Assembly (NCBI RefSeq): GCF_016086655.4
Contig: NC_052134.2
Coordinates: 37,323,971-37,387,970 of the forward strand
Origin: Lepeophtheirus salmonis
Taxonomy: Eukaryota > Arthropoda > Copepoda > Siphonostomatoida > Caligidae
Length of the DNA: 64,000 nt
Direction of reading: 5' to 3'
Shown here: positions 37,545 through 48,824 of the stretch, piece after piece
How the letters are laid out: each line of letters begins with the position of its first letter
Numbering within the stretch: the first letter of the stretch is position 1
The notes under the pieces: model-generated
The model's input: only the letters and a program-made list of their open reading frames with translations
Database searches by the model: none
Told to the model about the DNA's origin: nothing
Translations under genes and position numbers: made by a program

Positions 37545-38190
37545 GTGTCGATTAGATAAATCCACACTATTTTAAACCTTATCAAAAACTTGATACAAAG
37601 AAAAAAGTCATTTTTTTGGCAGTGGAAGATTAGGTACTTGAAAAAATATTCCTACTTAAACGTCAAAATAAGAAAAAGTGTCAAGCTGAAAAAGGAGAAA
37701 AGAAAATACAATGGTTGAGAAAACTCAAAAAAATTATTGTCCTAGTGCAACCAAAAACTTACTAGCTTATACTACATCTTTACATAAAAAAAAAAAATAG
37801 AAAAGTCCCAGTGGCAACAAATAGTAAAATATTGTTTTTCAACAAATGAAGTTCAATGTTGGAAGGATAATTGTCTATAGTGATAAAATAAACAGAATTG
37901 TCGACAAATGTTCAGAATAATAGCTGAAGTAGGTTCGCATGTTCAATAGAAAAGTATACAGATTCCATTATGACGACTCTGTGTATCATTGGGACTGCCT
38001 TATTTATCGTAGACGTAGCAAATAGCTGTAAGTCTTTTTGACCTCGTATTGAGTGAATGATTGCTGTCGAAGGTGATACATTTGAAAAAATTTATAGCTT
38101 TTTGTGTCTACAATTTTTTTTTGCTCTAATTTATTCACATGATGTTTCTAGTACTTATACAAAATAGTCCGGGTATATTTTCTATGCAAA
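37545..38190 (+). pseudogene. mariner-like remnant, family M2, opposite orientation
   Basis: The plus strand reads SCKSF, stop, PRIE, stop, MIAVEGDTFEKI near 38026-38095, the same transposase tail block as at 23093-23650. The left terminus (about 37553, AGATAAATCCACACTATTTTAAACC) is imperfectly mirrored by the right terminus near 38155-38185 (reverse complement ATATACCCGGACTATTTTGTATAAG). The middle is too decayed or deleted to read. Confidence 0.6.
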
Positions 38191-40811
38191 AAAGTATTTT
38201 TAATTATTATTATTTTTTTAATTAAAACTTCTTAATTATCTCTTAAACAACAAATAATTCTATTTTTATGAACGTTAAAAAAACACATGCTTGCAGTATG
38301 TGCTATTGTTTTAAAAGTGTACTTAGTATACACATCTGTTTATTTAAGACAGTTTTTGATAGTGAAGACGTTTTGAAATATATGTAAAAACTCAGTGTTC
38401 ATTTCGGAAACAGATTGAAACTTATAAATATAAAGTGCATAAATACTTACATATGTATAAGTTTGTACGCCGTATATATTATCTGAAGGATCATCAGTCA
38501 ATTTTAAGGAAATAATAAATAAAAAATTATATTTTGATGCTATATTTGTGTAAGGGATATTGTGTATTCAGTTAAGTAGTAAGGCAAGAATTAAAAAAAC
38601 AAAAAAAAAAAACACTTATTAAGTAAGAATAAATTTATAATAAGAGATTATTCTAAAAACAGAAAAACGGTTTTTTTCTAAAAATGAAGGAATCAAAGAA
38701 TGTCTTTCAAAAAGAAATGTTCTTCACAAATATTTGGACAAAATTTAAATGCACCCCTTTTCTAAAAAAATTTACTTTTGATTAATTTTAGACGACAAAC
38801 TATAATTTAACAGTAGAAATTCTATAATATATGAAAAACTAGTAATGAATTTAATGTTCTCAAAAAAAGAAATTAAATAATTTTATATACGTTATTGAAA
38901 AATGAAATGTCGTTAATGAAAAAAATTTGTCGAAGAAAGTTTTTTCTTAAAAAATGTTGTCCAAAGAGTGCATTTATGTTCTGATAAAACTTCATCAACT
39001 TAAAAAAAAATTATATTCATAAATTAATATTAGAGTGGAAAAAAAAATTATTCACTTCTACACCTTTGGCGGAGAAAATATTTTTATCCCCATCACGTCA
39101 ATTTTCTTCTCTAATTTCCTATGCATGACGTCATACATCAATCTTTTCTACAGAAAACATTCGTTATTTCCGAGTTTTTGATGAATAATATATATGTTTA
39201 AAGAAGTAAAACCCATTTTGAATCAGAATACGTCTTTACTCGATACAAATAATTGTATCGTTGTCCCATTTTATACAGTGTGAATAATATAATTTTATTT
39301 GCTTGTATTATATAATAAATTGCTTGTTTATTACGTTTGTCATTAAGTAATAAATTGATTTTCTATATATTTTTTTTTTGACCCTAGTCATTTTTATAAA
39401 TTGAGTTCAAACAAATACTTAGCAATAGAGGTTAAAAAAATTGAAGAGTTTAATAAAATTTTAAATATTTAATTTTTTAGTAAAAAGCAAAAATTTCGTA
39501 ATTGGTGCGTGTGTGTGGGAGGAGTGCTACAGCCCTTCCAGACCACCCTCTACGGACGCCCCCAACTGTAGTTAGGTATAAGCCAATACAACATATTCTC
39601 TCATTTTTTTAAAAGTACATAAATGTTTTATGTTATAAAATTAGGTATTTCTTCAACATACAAACATATCTTTATCGAAATCTTCCATGTTATGTATCTA
39701 TATTGTATAAATCAAATCTGTTATATGATGTAACTGATATTTTTTATAATCACTATAGTGACATTTATGTAGTAGAACCGTAGAAAGCACTCTCTCAAAC
39801 AGTGCAACTATACAATAAACGGGATAAATATAATATTTCTTAATCTATTCTTGTAAAAAATAAAGTTATTATTCCTTTTACCATGAGTGAATTTAAATTT
39901 TCTCTTACTTAGCAGATTGAGTTAAGTTTCTAAACAGTATAAATAAAAAAGTTTACAGGATTTTCAACTTCGTATAGGGAGACGACTTTTATATAAGTAC
40001 GTATTTACCTATCTTTTATATAAAATTTACCCATGTAATCAGATATATATATGATAACTTTTTTTGCTTGCTTAATTTTCATTAAACAAATGAACAAATG
40101 TCCTGTTTCTATATTTCACTATCTCCGTTCTGTATACTTACAAATTGAACCACATGTAATTTTTTTTATAAAGTAAGGCAATATAATGTCTATCGATGTA
40201 AAAGTTGCTGGATTCTCGGCGATTTTTTTTAATAATAGTGTATGTTGCCAACTTGTATAACATTTGTGTTGTTATTGATTAATTCTCCCAAAAAATAAAC
40301 CATAAAATTAGTAGTGATGGGAGAATTAATCGGAATCGGCATGAAGAAAATAATGTTTAAGTTATGATCCCGATTCTTACTTATTACTTCTCTATGTTAT
40401 GACAAAAAATATCCCCCTCCCCCAAAGCCCAATTAAGGAATTTTTGCTTTTTATCAGAAAATTTAGCATTTTAATTTTTTTTTAAATTATATTTTTTTAA
40501 TTTAAAATATTAAAGAATCGGCAGCGGGATTTTTTTTAATCTACCTAAATATTAAAAATCAGGCCATCAATTTTTGTCAAAATGAAGTCAGCTACGAGAA
40601 TACTTTTTTACACTAGTGGAGGTTGAGTATATCACAGATTTTTCCTTAGTTCACTACCCAACCTTCATAATTCATCCTTTTAATTCGTTGAGCAGAAGAA
40701 AATCAGTGAGTACAAATCGAAAATTGGTCGCTCCTAACGAAGGATACATGTTATACATATAATGATTTTAGGACGATTGAGCGATTGTTTTTTGTTTTTT
40801 TTGCAGAAGAA
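38191..40811. other. intronic DNA with an isolated hAT-like end
   Basis: GGAGTGCTACAGCCC...CTACGGACGCCCCC (about 39519-39565) resembles the terminus of a hAT-type element (reverse complement GGGGGCGTCCGTAG). No partner end was found. TGACGTCA occurs at 39126-39133 in the same ATGCATGACGTCAT context as the foldback core, suggesting a scrap of that element. Otherwise nothing is visible. Confidence 0.4.
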
Positions 40812-41230
40812 CAATTTTCCAAACGGGCATTTCGCCGAAAAATTAAATTTAATGTATTGATATATGCAATTTCATATTTTTATCCAATTGAAAATGATAG
40901 CATAATGAATAAGTATATATGTCATAAGGTAAATAAATGAGTGCTCTTTTGTAGAAAAAAAAAATATATTTTTTTAAATTATATTCATTTATGATCATTA
41001 TATAAGCACAACACAATAGTATGTGGTTAGAATATACATAGTTTGAAGGATAATTAATTGATAACTTTTTCCATATCGCGTTTGATTATTTTTTTATTTT
41101 TTTGAAAATACAACTACGGTAAAAATTCGAACTACATTAGAACCACATAATATTGTACTGTGTTATAATAATACAATTCGGCAAATTGTCCGTTGGAAAA
41201 AATGTTTTCGCCCAAAGGTCCGCTCACGAC
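40812..41230. repeat. inverted pair of 16-bp-unit blocks, locus 1
   Basis: Left: AACAATTTTCCAAACG then GGCATTTCGCCGAAAA (about 40810-40841). Right, read on the minus strand: CGGACCTTTGGGCGAA, AACATTTTTTCCAACG, GACAATTTGCCGAATT (41222-41175). The blocks align in 16-base steps and face each other across about 330 bp of AT-rich DNA. The motif GGACA-TTCGCCGAA is related in style to the larger array at 49455-50002. The class is unknown. Confidence 0.6.
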
Positions 41231-42972
41231 ATAGACAATGTATGTTGACTTGAATTTCTTAGGTAAGATTGAATAGTATTTATTATACTGAAATGTCTAC
41301 TTACTTCCAATTGTTGCAATTCCATTGGATTTATATTCAAAAACAAAACAAGGTAAGTTTTAAGAAGGGAAGGAAAAATTGCATACATATAGTGGGAAAA
41401 TGTTATATTGCCGTCGTTTGTATTAGTATCATAAATAAAAAGCGATACTTTGTGGGTGAAAAAGTTTTGTCGTAGTCAAGGAAACCTCCTTAAGCTTACA
41501 TACGCATTTCTTTCCTTTTTTTATACTACATTTGTTCCTCTTATTGTATAAAATCAAACGTTATCAAAAATGCAAGGAGCATAATAGAGGTAAGTGAATC
41601 AATATGAAAGATGGATGGGACTTTTAATCCATACAAAAGTTGAAGCAATATTATTTGGATATAGTTTGGGCCTATGTAAATGTAAATGTATGTATGGTAA
41701 AATAAATGATTACTACATTCAACCATGTGGGAGAGGGGGGAGGGAGTTGAAAAACATATTTTGCACCATAACAGCGTCCCTCATTCGATAATGCTGTTTT
41801 ATAATTTAACTTTATAAAAATGCAATCTTTAATAATATCTTTGGAAATCTAATAGTATTTATAATTAAAATTATGCAAATGTCTTCTTTGAATAAATTTA
41901 AACAATGAAATAGGATTTCCGATACTTACTTGGAGAGATAATAATATTATAATAACTGAATGTGTTACAAAATTGAACGTAAAAATCCAATATAATTCTT
42001 TGTAATCTTATTATGATTTTATATATTTTATATCAATTATACAAATAAAAAGACAAATTTTCACCTTATCATCAAAGATATCATAACAAAGAAAGGATAT
42101 CAAATTTTAGTTTCCTAAAATTTACCATTTTGAGAGATATTGCTACTTTATGGAATCCCTTTCAGTCAAGAATTTTATGAGTATTTCACAGAAAAGGAAC
42201 TGACAGACATTGTTACATTTTTCTGTATAGTGCCAAAACTAATGAAGTTAGTCTCTTGACATGTTATATCTGATAGTTTGAAAGGAACGCATATCTAAGT
42301 ATGAATTAAATAAAGAAATAAGATATTCCCATGTTAACATTATTCATTTTTTTTTTTTGTTTATCAAACTTCAATTTGATCATATAGAATAATAAAAAAA
42401 GTTGCTTAAATTATATTTTTGTAGGACTTTGATTAGTCTGTATATGCATTTATATAGAAATGTCAATTGGTAAATAAAATCCAAAAATATTTTTATCCAA
42501 CGATGAGGGTGAGCCTTGAGAAATGTAGTTTTATCCTTTCGCTACAAATAAAAAATCAATTAAATAAATTTTTTAACAAACTGATTACATAAATTACGAA
42601 TGATGTATTGTTACTTTTCAAGCATCTATAGGTCAAGTATGCATGAATGTAAGATAAAATTAGGTGAAGCCCGCTCAAAATACATCCAGTCCTTCTTTGA
42701 AGTTTTTACACAAACAAAAAGGGACTCTGTATTTTTTTTTTTTTTTTTTTGTCAATTATCAATATTTATGTTTCCTCTCTTCCTGTGCTTTGAAAATTGA
42801 TTGGATAAATTTGAATTAGCTCTTGTTAATCTGTGAACTACTTTTAACTAATATTGAATAATCATTCTATAGTTGGAAGAATTACCAACTGCTAGAAATT
42901 AAACAAAAGTAAAATTATGAATCAGAAGCTATTTAATAGGGTTATGCATCATACGTTAATATGTAAATTAGA
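41231..42972. other. intronic AT-rich DNA
   Basis: Overlapping opposite-strand open frames at 41541-41791 show no motifs. A T19 run lies at 42732-42750. No gene is supported. Confidence 0.4.
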
Positions 42973-42980
42973 GGGATTAC

Positions 42981-43206
42981 CGATGGCGTCGCTAGCCTTC
43001 TATTTTTTTTTGGGAGGGAGGGGGCTGCTCTAGCCCCCTCCCCTCCAAAAAAGTTTCTTAGCCCCAAAATCTTTATTAAATATATATATATAAAATATAC
43101 CTATTTTTATAAATATGTGATTATATTACGGTGCTTATAAATTTGGGTGGCTGAGCCACACCCAAAAAAAAAAAAAAAAAATCAATCCCAGTTAGTAACG
43201 TCTCTG
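42981..43206. mobile_element. hAT-type MITE, copy 2, with 8-bp target duplication
   Basis: The 226-bp element is bounded by CGATGGCGTCGCTAGC on the left and, from the right, CAGAGACGTTACTAAC. Most differences are transitions. It is flanked by GGGATTAC (42973-42980) and GTGATTAC (43207-43214), a 7/8-matching 8-bp duplication typical of hAT transposition. Inside are the G-rich/C-rich blocks shared with the other MITE copies and an A18 run. It is noncoding. Confidence 0.85.
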
Positions 43207-43214
43207 GTGATTAC

Positions 43215-44404
43215 TATTTTTGAATTGAATTAAAATGAATGTGCCCATTTAAAGAGTGAGTGTGGTGTGCCGAAAAATTACAAAAATATTTTTTGCTCCT
43301 CGTTAAGCGTTTTCAAAACTCACGAGGGACATTTTTTTGCTAATTTTAGTAGGATATTGCGATAATATACTGATTCTAGATGATATGTCCCAAAGAAAAT
43401 CTATTTACAAAACAACAACAATCAGTCAAAAACATAAATTCATAAGAATTTACACATTATCAAAAATTCAATCGTAAGTTTTGAGAAATTCCAAAACAAA
43501 CGAAAACCATTTTTTTTGTAGTTCAAAAAAATTAAAGCCGGATTAGTGACCAAATTTTTCAGATATCATTGCATCTTTGGTAAATTATGCAAACCTTAGA
43601 CAAATTCTAATTGTAAGTTGTCTTCTCACATCAATATAATGAATTATTTTATAAAATACGGGGGTCGGAGTCGTTGCGTTTTTTGGCGGAGTCGGAAAAA
43701 AACTCTTGCTACAAAAATTATTATAATTTATGTAAATAAAACTGATTAATTATTCTAAGATTTATTTTATGTGTTCCTCAAGTTTTTTCCTAAATGGTTA
43801 GTATACTAATTTATAAAACTTGATAGTGAACTCATTTTCTCAAATTTTAAACGTGTTCTATAGTCTATAGAATCACAATTCCTGAACATTTCTAAAATCT
43901 TAATTATTGTGGTGGGGAGAGCATAGGCATTTTCAATGCTAGCTCATTACTTATTCTTTTGAATAGTCAATATCATCAGAGTAAAAAGTAACGTTGCGGT
44001 GAAGAGGTTGTTTGTATTGTTGTTCCTTGATTAAATTAGATACATTATTTATTTATCTTTATTCTAGTTTCCATTGACTCAATAGTACTTATATAGGCTA
44101 GAAAATATATTTTTAAAAAATTATGTGTTGTAGTCGAAGTCATGAAGTCAGAGTCAGTGACATTCAAAATACTGGATTCGGAGTCAGGCATTTTATTTAG
44201 CCACTCCGCAGCCTTGCTAAAATCTTCTTAAAAATATCGCTAGTAAGTTTTGAAACGACTTAAACTGAAGCCAAATTGATTTTGGTTCTCCTAAAACATG
44301 CTGTTCCTATATTACTACATCAAATGAGGACTTTCATAGTGATTACTCCGATGTAAACGCCAGTACGAGTACATCACAGAAAAAAGAGCACAAATTATAC
44401 ATTA
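43215..44404. repeat. intronic DNA with GGAGTCGGAGTC-type repeats
   Basis: Clusters of GTCGGAGTC/GGAGTCGG/GAAGTCAGAGTC occur near 43663-43700 and 44130-44215 (ending CCACTCCGCAGCC). They seem to bound one element of about 550 bp, with no transposase and no clear terminal duplication. The rest is unremarkable. Confidence 0.35.
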
Positions 44405-44406
44405 TA

Positions 44407-45242
44407 CGGGTGGTACATTGAAATCTAAGCACTTACTAATTCAGTAATTAATGAAGATTTAGTTTTTGAAATTAATTTATATTTCGATTTATAAAAGAAT
44501 AAGCAATTAGTTACAAAGTAAAACCAATTTGAGCTCTCTAATTTACGTACGAGTCGAGGAAATGACACTTGAACGTGAACGACGATTTTACAGTAGCTCA
44601 ATCCAAGTAGTTGGGCATCTCCAGGACCACTGTCGACGCCCTCAGCAAGTCAGAAAAATTAAAGAAGAAGAAGGGGCTTGCCAAAAAGGCCAAACCGAAC
44701 TCGGAATAGTTAAAGAAAGTAGCCCAGTCCCATCCAAGAGATCTTGGTGTTTCACACCAGACTGTTTAGGGACCTATAAAAAAGTGAGAGCCTTGTGAGG
44801 GTGGAGAGATCATTTTTCAAACCAAAATGAAAGACACCCATCTCTTCAATAGCAAGACTCATTGAAACAGTTTTGTATGAGTATTTTGAGTTCTTTTGAA
44901 CTCTTTTGGACACTTTTGGCCTCCCTAGAGCCTTAACTAGCCTTTTTGGGTAGATGTCGAGGGGAAGGCCTACAGTGTCCGTAATTCAAACAGCGAGGCC
45001 CTTAAAGTCAAGGCTAGCCAGCACTGGCCCGCCATGACTGACACAGCAGGTAAAATGCCTTCCACCGCTTCCTGAAAACTATCATTGGCGCTAAAGGCGG
45101 CTACATTAATGATTAAGAGAGCTCAGACACACATGTATTTTTATCATTAATTTTATTTAAATTCAATTGTTTATTAATATATTATATCTTGTTGAAATTT
45201 AAAATTCAAAGTGTCCAGATTTTAATAGTAGGTTTGTTGATG
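44407..45242 (+). mobile_element. decayed mariner, family M1, opposite orientation
   Basis: The left terminus CGGGTGGTACATTGAAATC follows a TA, and the right terminus near 45220-45242 is a degenerate mirror (GTGTCCAGATTTTAATAG). The plus strand keeps a helix-turn-helix piece (HLQDHCRRPQQV in one frame, LGISRTTVDALSKS in the other), GLAKKAKPNSE, HPRDLGVSHQTV and IKKVRAL. These match the helix-turn-helix and linker of the copy at 18079-18801. AACTCTTTTGGACACTTTTGGCC (about 44898) also pairs with that copy. It is multiply frameshifted with no catalytic core. Confidence 0.8.
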
Positions 45243-45244
45243 GT

Positions 45245-45770
45245 AAAAAAAAAAATAGTTGTTCTTTATTTATGAAACCTTTATCCGACTCCAGTATATT
45301 TCCTAATATATGAAATTTTTTATTTGTAAATCATTGATAAAAAAATCCATATTAAAAAAAAGTACCATGAGAACACCATGAAAAACAGTACATTAAATCA
45401 TACATGTAAATAATTATTTACGGGTTAGCTATTTCATTTTGTATAACTAACGTGTAACTTTATTTCATTACTGTTATGCAAATTAATGCAATTAGATAAA
45501 ATTTATTTTCATAAAAATAATTAAGAAAATTGAATAATAATATTTTTTTTTTTTTTGCAAAAATTATATTTTTTTATGCATATTACAAAGAAAAATAAAA
45601 AACATGTAGTTACATAATTTATTAAGTATGTAAAAAACGGTGTGTTTTGCTCCATAAGAATATTGCATTAAACATATTTTTTTTCTTGCTGAAGAACAAA
45701 AAATTATATAATATAACATCTATAAATTACCCCTTAATAAGAAGCATAAAAGTATAAAGTAAAAGCCTAC
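45245..45770. other. 5' part of the peptide-gene intron
   Basis: AT-rich and featureless apart from A/T runs. The predicted donor GTAGGC (minus strand) begins at 45770. Confidence 0.45.
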
Positions 45771-46042
45771 CCAACGTAATTTCCATAGTTCCCATAGATG
45801 TTTGCAAAAAGACTTCTAGGATCCGAAATACCAAAGCCTCTTTTCTCTGCCCGATGTCCAATGTCCGATGCAAGAAGCCATTCCAAATTACTATTCGGTC
45901 CTCTATCTCTTTGTCCTTCCTCTTGTATCATATCATAGTGAGCATTGGAGGGCGAAGGAGATCGCTCAGCGGGTAGGGAAAAGGCAACTCCAAGTAAGAA
46001 AATCAACGAAATCAGGGATGCAATTTGTGTTGAAGAGTGCAT
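45771..46042 (-). CDS. neuropeptide-type precursor, exon 1 (signal peptide and first peptide)
   Basis: The ATG at 46042 opens a 22-residue signal peptide (hydrophobic core IASLISLIFLLGVAFS, cut before or near Leu23). An acidic spacer (SNAHYDMIQEEGQRDRG, NLEWLLASD) and KR at 67-68 follow, then the peptide starting GFGISDPRSLFANIYG at residue 69. With the exon at 14760-14913 this peptide extends to Tyr92 and is closed by RKR. It shares the DPRxLFxxIYG core with the exon-2 peptide. The full precursor is 141 residues, secretory, with no cysteines in either peptide. Unspliced, the frame would stop two residues after Tyr89 (V-G-TAG), exactly over the GTAGGC donor. A further 5' noncoding exon is possible, since TTCTCAG lies four bases before the ATG. 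The family is unrecognised; it is most likely a neurohormone. Confidence 0.8.
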
Positions 46043-46129
46043 GTTGCTGAGAATATCCTAAGTTGCTTTGTATTTGTTTTTCTGGAGCGTGTGTGTGGTT
46101 GTGAATCGGAGCAACAGTTTCTTTGATAT
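46043..46129 (-). promoter_or_regulatory. 5' flank or 5'UTR of the peptide gene
   Basis: The 87 bp before the start codon (minus strand) are less AT-rich than the surroundings and contain a CA-rich tract (CACAACCACACACACGC). There is no clear TATA box. A TTCTCAG just before the ATG may be a splice acceptor instead. Confidence 0.35.
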
Positions 46130-46314
46130 GTGAAATACCAAATAGAATTGGTTAACGGGGAAAAAATAATACTATTTTTTTCCTTGGTCCCCTCCTGCCT
46201 TGAATTTCTTCTTTTTTTAGCCCTGTGTGCTTACATTTATTTATTATACCTACTTGTTATTTGCCCCCTCTACTATGCTGTATACATAGATATTTGTTCT
46301 CGAAGAGAGCGTCG

Positions 46315-46440
46315 AAAAAAAGCCATGAACGACGTCTCCCTACTTTTTCCTCCTGCTCTTTCTCAACTCACATGGTTCTCGTCTCCGACAACCCCCCCTT
46401 CCCCCTCTCTTCTAACTCACTTTCTTCTCTCTTTGTACAA
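46315..46440 (-). promoter_or_regulatory. GA-rich tract upstream of the peptide gene
   Basis: On the coding (minus) strand this stretch is strongly purine-rich (runs of GAGAGGGGGAAGGGGGGG type), 270-400 bp before the start codon. Such tracts in arthropod promoters can bind GAGA-type factors. Overlapping plus-strand open frames here (46130-46581) are artefacts of the C/T-rich composition. Confidence 0.35.
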
Positions 46441-46581
46441 CTACCTACAAAGCATTTATGTGTACACCATAGTACATACTTTGAAAAGGTAACAAACAAT
46501 GAATCCCCTCAGATGTGTGGAAAAAAACAAACCAAGAGTTTATACCTAAAGGCTATTTTTGTTATTTTTACAATTCAATAA

Positions 46582-48208
46582 GGTTTTTTTTCTTCAACAA
46601 AAGGAATTTGAAAGAGTTTTATCGGATTATAATATAAGATTCATGAATCTAATTATTCAGAGTGGTCTGTTTCTTTTTCCTTCAAAGTTTTCTTTCAAAA
46701 ACAAAGACATGGATATTTGAAAATTAAGTTGGGCTTTTTTATGGATGTTGGCATATGTACATATGTAGATACTTACAACATCAAAGGAGAATAAATATGT
46801 TTCTTTCTTAATAAAATAAAAAAGCTCAATTCCTTGAGTTTTTACTAACCTATAAAGCACTACAAAAATGAAAAAAATTATTTAGACCGAATATCTGAAG
46901 GGGAAGAGCGGGTGAGTTGATACAGTGGTATAGCAGATAGTTGAATAGAAAAATTTAGTTTTCAATAATTCGAAAATTTTGTGGCATGCAACCAAGATTT
47001 GAAAGCCGATCAGCAATGCGAATATTAAGGTCCCATTTTGGTTTTGAAAAGGGAGGACATTTTTTCTGTATATAATTCATAAAAAGATTGAAGCCAAACC
47101 CTCCCAATATTTTTGAAAATTATATCTCTTTCTCCAAAGTTATAAGCCATATGGTCAAACAATGATCAAATGATACATTTTTATCCAAATTTAATGCGTG
47201 ACAAGAATACTCTTTTGTCCATTGAGGGTGTCATGAAGTGACTCGATCACAAACTACGCTTTCTCCATTAATCCACCCTTTTAATCAAATTAACTCAATC
47301 TACATTATATATAGGGAAGAAACAAATGTGTTCGTCAGGAGGAAAAATGATGAAGTAATCCCATCTTTCGTATCCCAAGAGTGACATCTTTGCTTACACT
47401 TAACCCAGGAAGTGTCATTTAATTAATAAATATGTTTTGCCAATTTCTTTTATAGTTTTTTACTCTTTAGCTCTTTCCACTCGGTTTGAACCTGACATGG
47501 ATAATTCATTATGTACTCCTTCATCACTAATAACAAATGAAGCAGAGTGGTTTTTTTTTTGGGGTTTTTTTTCAAAACGACTGATTTTAACCAGTGTGAG
47601 TGAAATAATCAAAACAGAATAATAATATCTTTTTGGTTAAGTTATTTGATATAAAAAAACAACATGTATTGCATGAGAAAGTACATCGAAAGCACTAAAA
47701 TTATATACAAATATTTTTTATCATACATTTGTAAACAAGGGAAATATACAAAGAGACAATGAAGAGAAAGTTGATACAAATGAAGAAGGTGGAGTAAAAA
47801 AACCCATTAAAGTACGTACTCCTTAGTCTATTCAAAATGAATTTGAATTCAAAGAAGGGTTAGGGATACATTTTGAGTGTTGTTTTATTGCCAAACCTTG
47901 TACCGGGAATTATTTTGAATGATTATGTTAACCGTAAATATCTATAGTTATTTTTTGCTTTATTTGTCTCAAGTTAGAGTTGAATATCGTTTTTTGTTTC
48001 GGGGGGAATCAATTTTCCCTACCAGCTACTCAATCGGATCGGTTCTAAGACTGTATTCCTAATCCGTTTTTAACTTACTGGTCCAATCTTTTTCTCCCAT
48101 TCAATAGTTCTAGGACAGATTAATCGTTAATCATAGCTCAATCATATACAAGAGGATTCTATGGCTACCTAAACGCAAAATTAATACAATACCTTATGAT
48201 GTGTCAAT
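46582..48208. other. gene-free DNA upstream of the peptide gene
   Basis: No supported gene. About 48030-48130 has CGGATCGGTTCTAAGACTG and AGTTCTAGGACAG motifs of the diffuse repeat also seen near 13110. The open frame at 47437-47622 has no recognisable motif. Confidence 0.4.
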
Positions 48209-48216
48209 GTTCTTGT

Positions 48217-48816
48217 CATGGGCGTTGCTAGCTTTCATCATGGAGGAAGAGGACTTAGCTCAAAAATTATTAACACCAAATTATATTTAGTCATACAAAT
48301 AAGTTTATTTTAATTGTGTGTTGTGGATACGCTCTAACTTGTATAAGCAAATTGTACAAGTAAGAATTAAGAAATGAGATGAATAATTTTAAATGAATAA
48401 AATTACATTACTATGGATGAGAATAATGCAATGATTGAATATTCCATGATGGAGGATCGACATATTAATGATGTGATTTTTGACTATTTGAATAAAAATT
48501 ACTATAATATAATATATTAATTATGTGACACATTATAAAGTTCAAATACCCATAGTTATATACCTCATAAATACATAATAGCCATATAAATTTTAGTAAA
48601 TCAATATGATACGATAGTAACAATGAATATTTTGCAATTAGAATAAACAACGTTGTAATTAAATAATGAGACCAAGAAATTCCAACTTGTACTGTGTGTA
48701 TATGCAATTTGCAGCTCGTACAGACATTGCAACTTGTACACAACATATACTTATTTATGATAAAAATTTTGGGGGTGGAGCTTAAGCCCCCCAAAAAGGG
48801 GTTAGATGTGCCATTG
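48217..48816. mobile_element. hAT-type MITE, copy 3 (600 bp) with 8-bp target duplication
   Basis: Left end CATGGGCGTTGCTAGC; right end, reversed, CAATGGCACATCTAAC. GTTCTTGT (48209-48216) and CTTCTTGT (48817-48824) form a 7/8-matching 8-bp duplication. The internal C/G block (GCTTAAGCCCCCCAAAAAGGGG) is shared with copies 1 and 2. A core with ACTTGTATAAGCAAATTGTACAAGT (about 48346) is shared with 7640-7760. An open frame at 48465-48794 lies wholly inside and is not conserved as protein. Confidence 0.85.
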
Positions 48817-48824
48817 CTTCTTGT

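Larger units (their letters stand above)
14914..45770 (-). other. giant intron of the neuropeptide precursor gene
   Basis: The predicted donor is GTAGGC at 45770 and the acceptor TTTTCAG ends at 14914, giving about 30,857 bases. Exon 1 stops after two codon bases (GG) and exon 2 supplies the third (A), completing Gly. Reading past the donor meets an immediate TAG, which supports splicing there. The intron holds at least seven mariner remnants, two hAT-like MITEs and other repeats. An unseen small exon inside it cannot be excluded. Confidence 0.6.

Noticed and set aside
46130..46581. Two overlapping plus-strand open frames of about 120 residues
   Set aside because: They run through a C/T-rich low-complexity tract upstream of the minus-strand peptide gene, show no domain, and owe their length to the lack of purine-rich stop codons there.
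48465..48794. 109-codon minus-strand frame
   Set aside because: Lies entirely within a nonautonomous MITE and includes its G-rich/C-rich block. No counterpart is conserved in the other copies.
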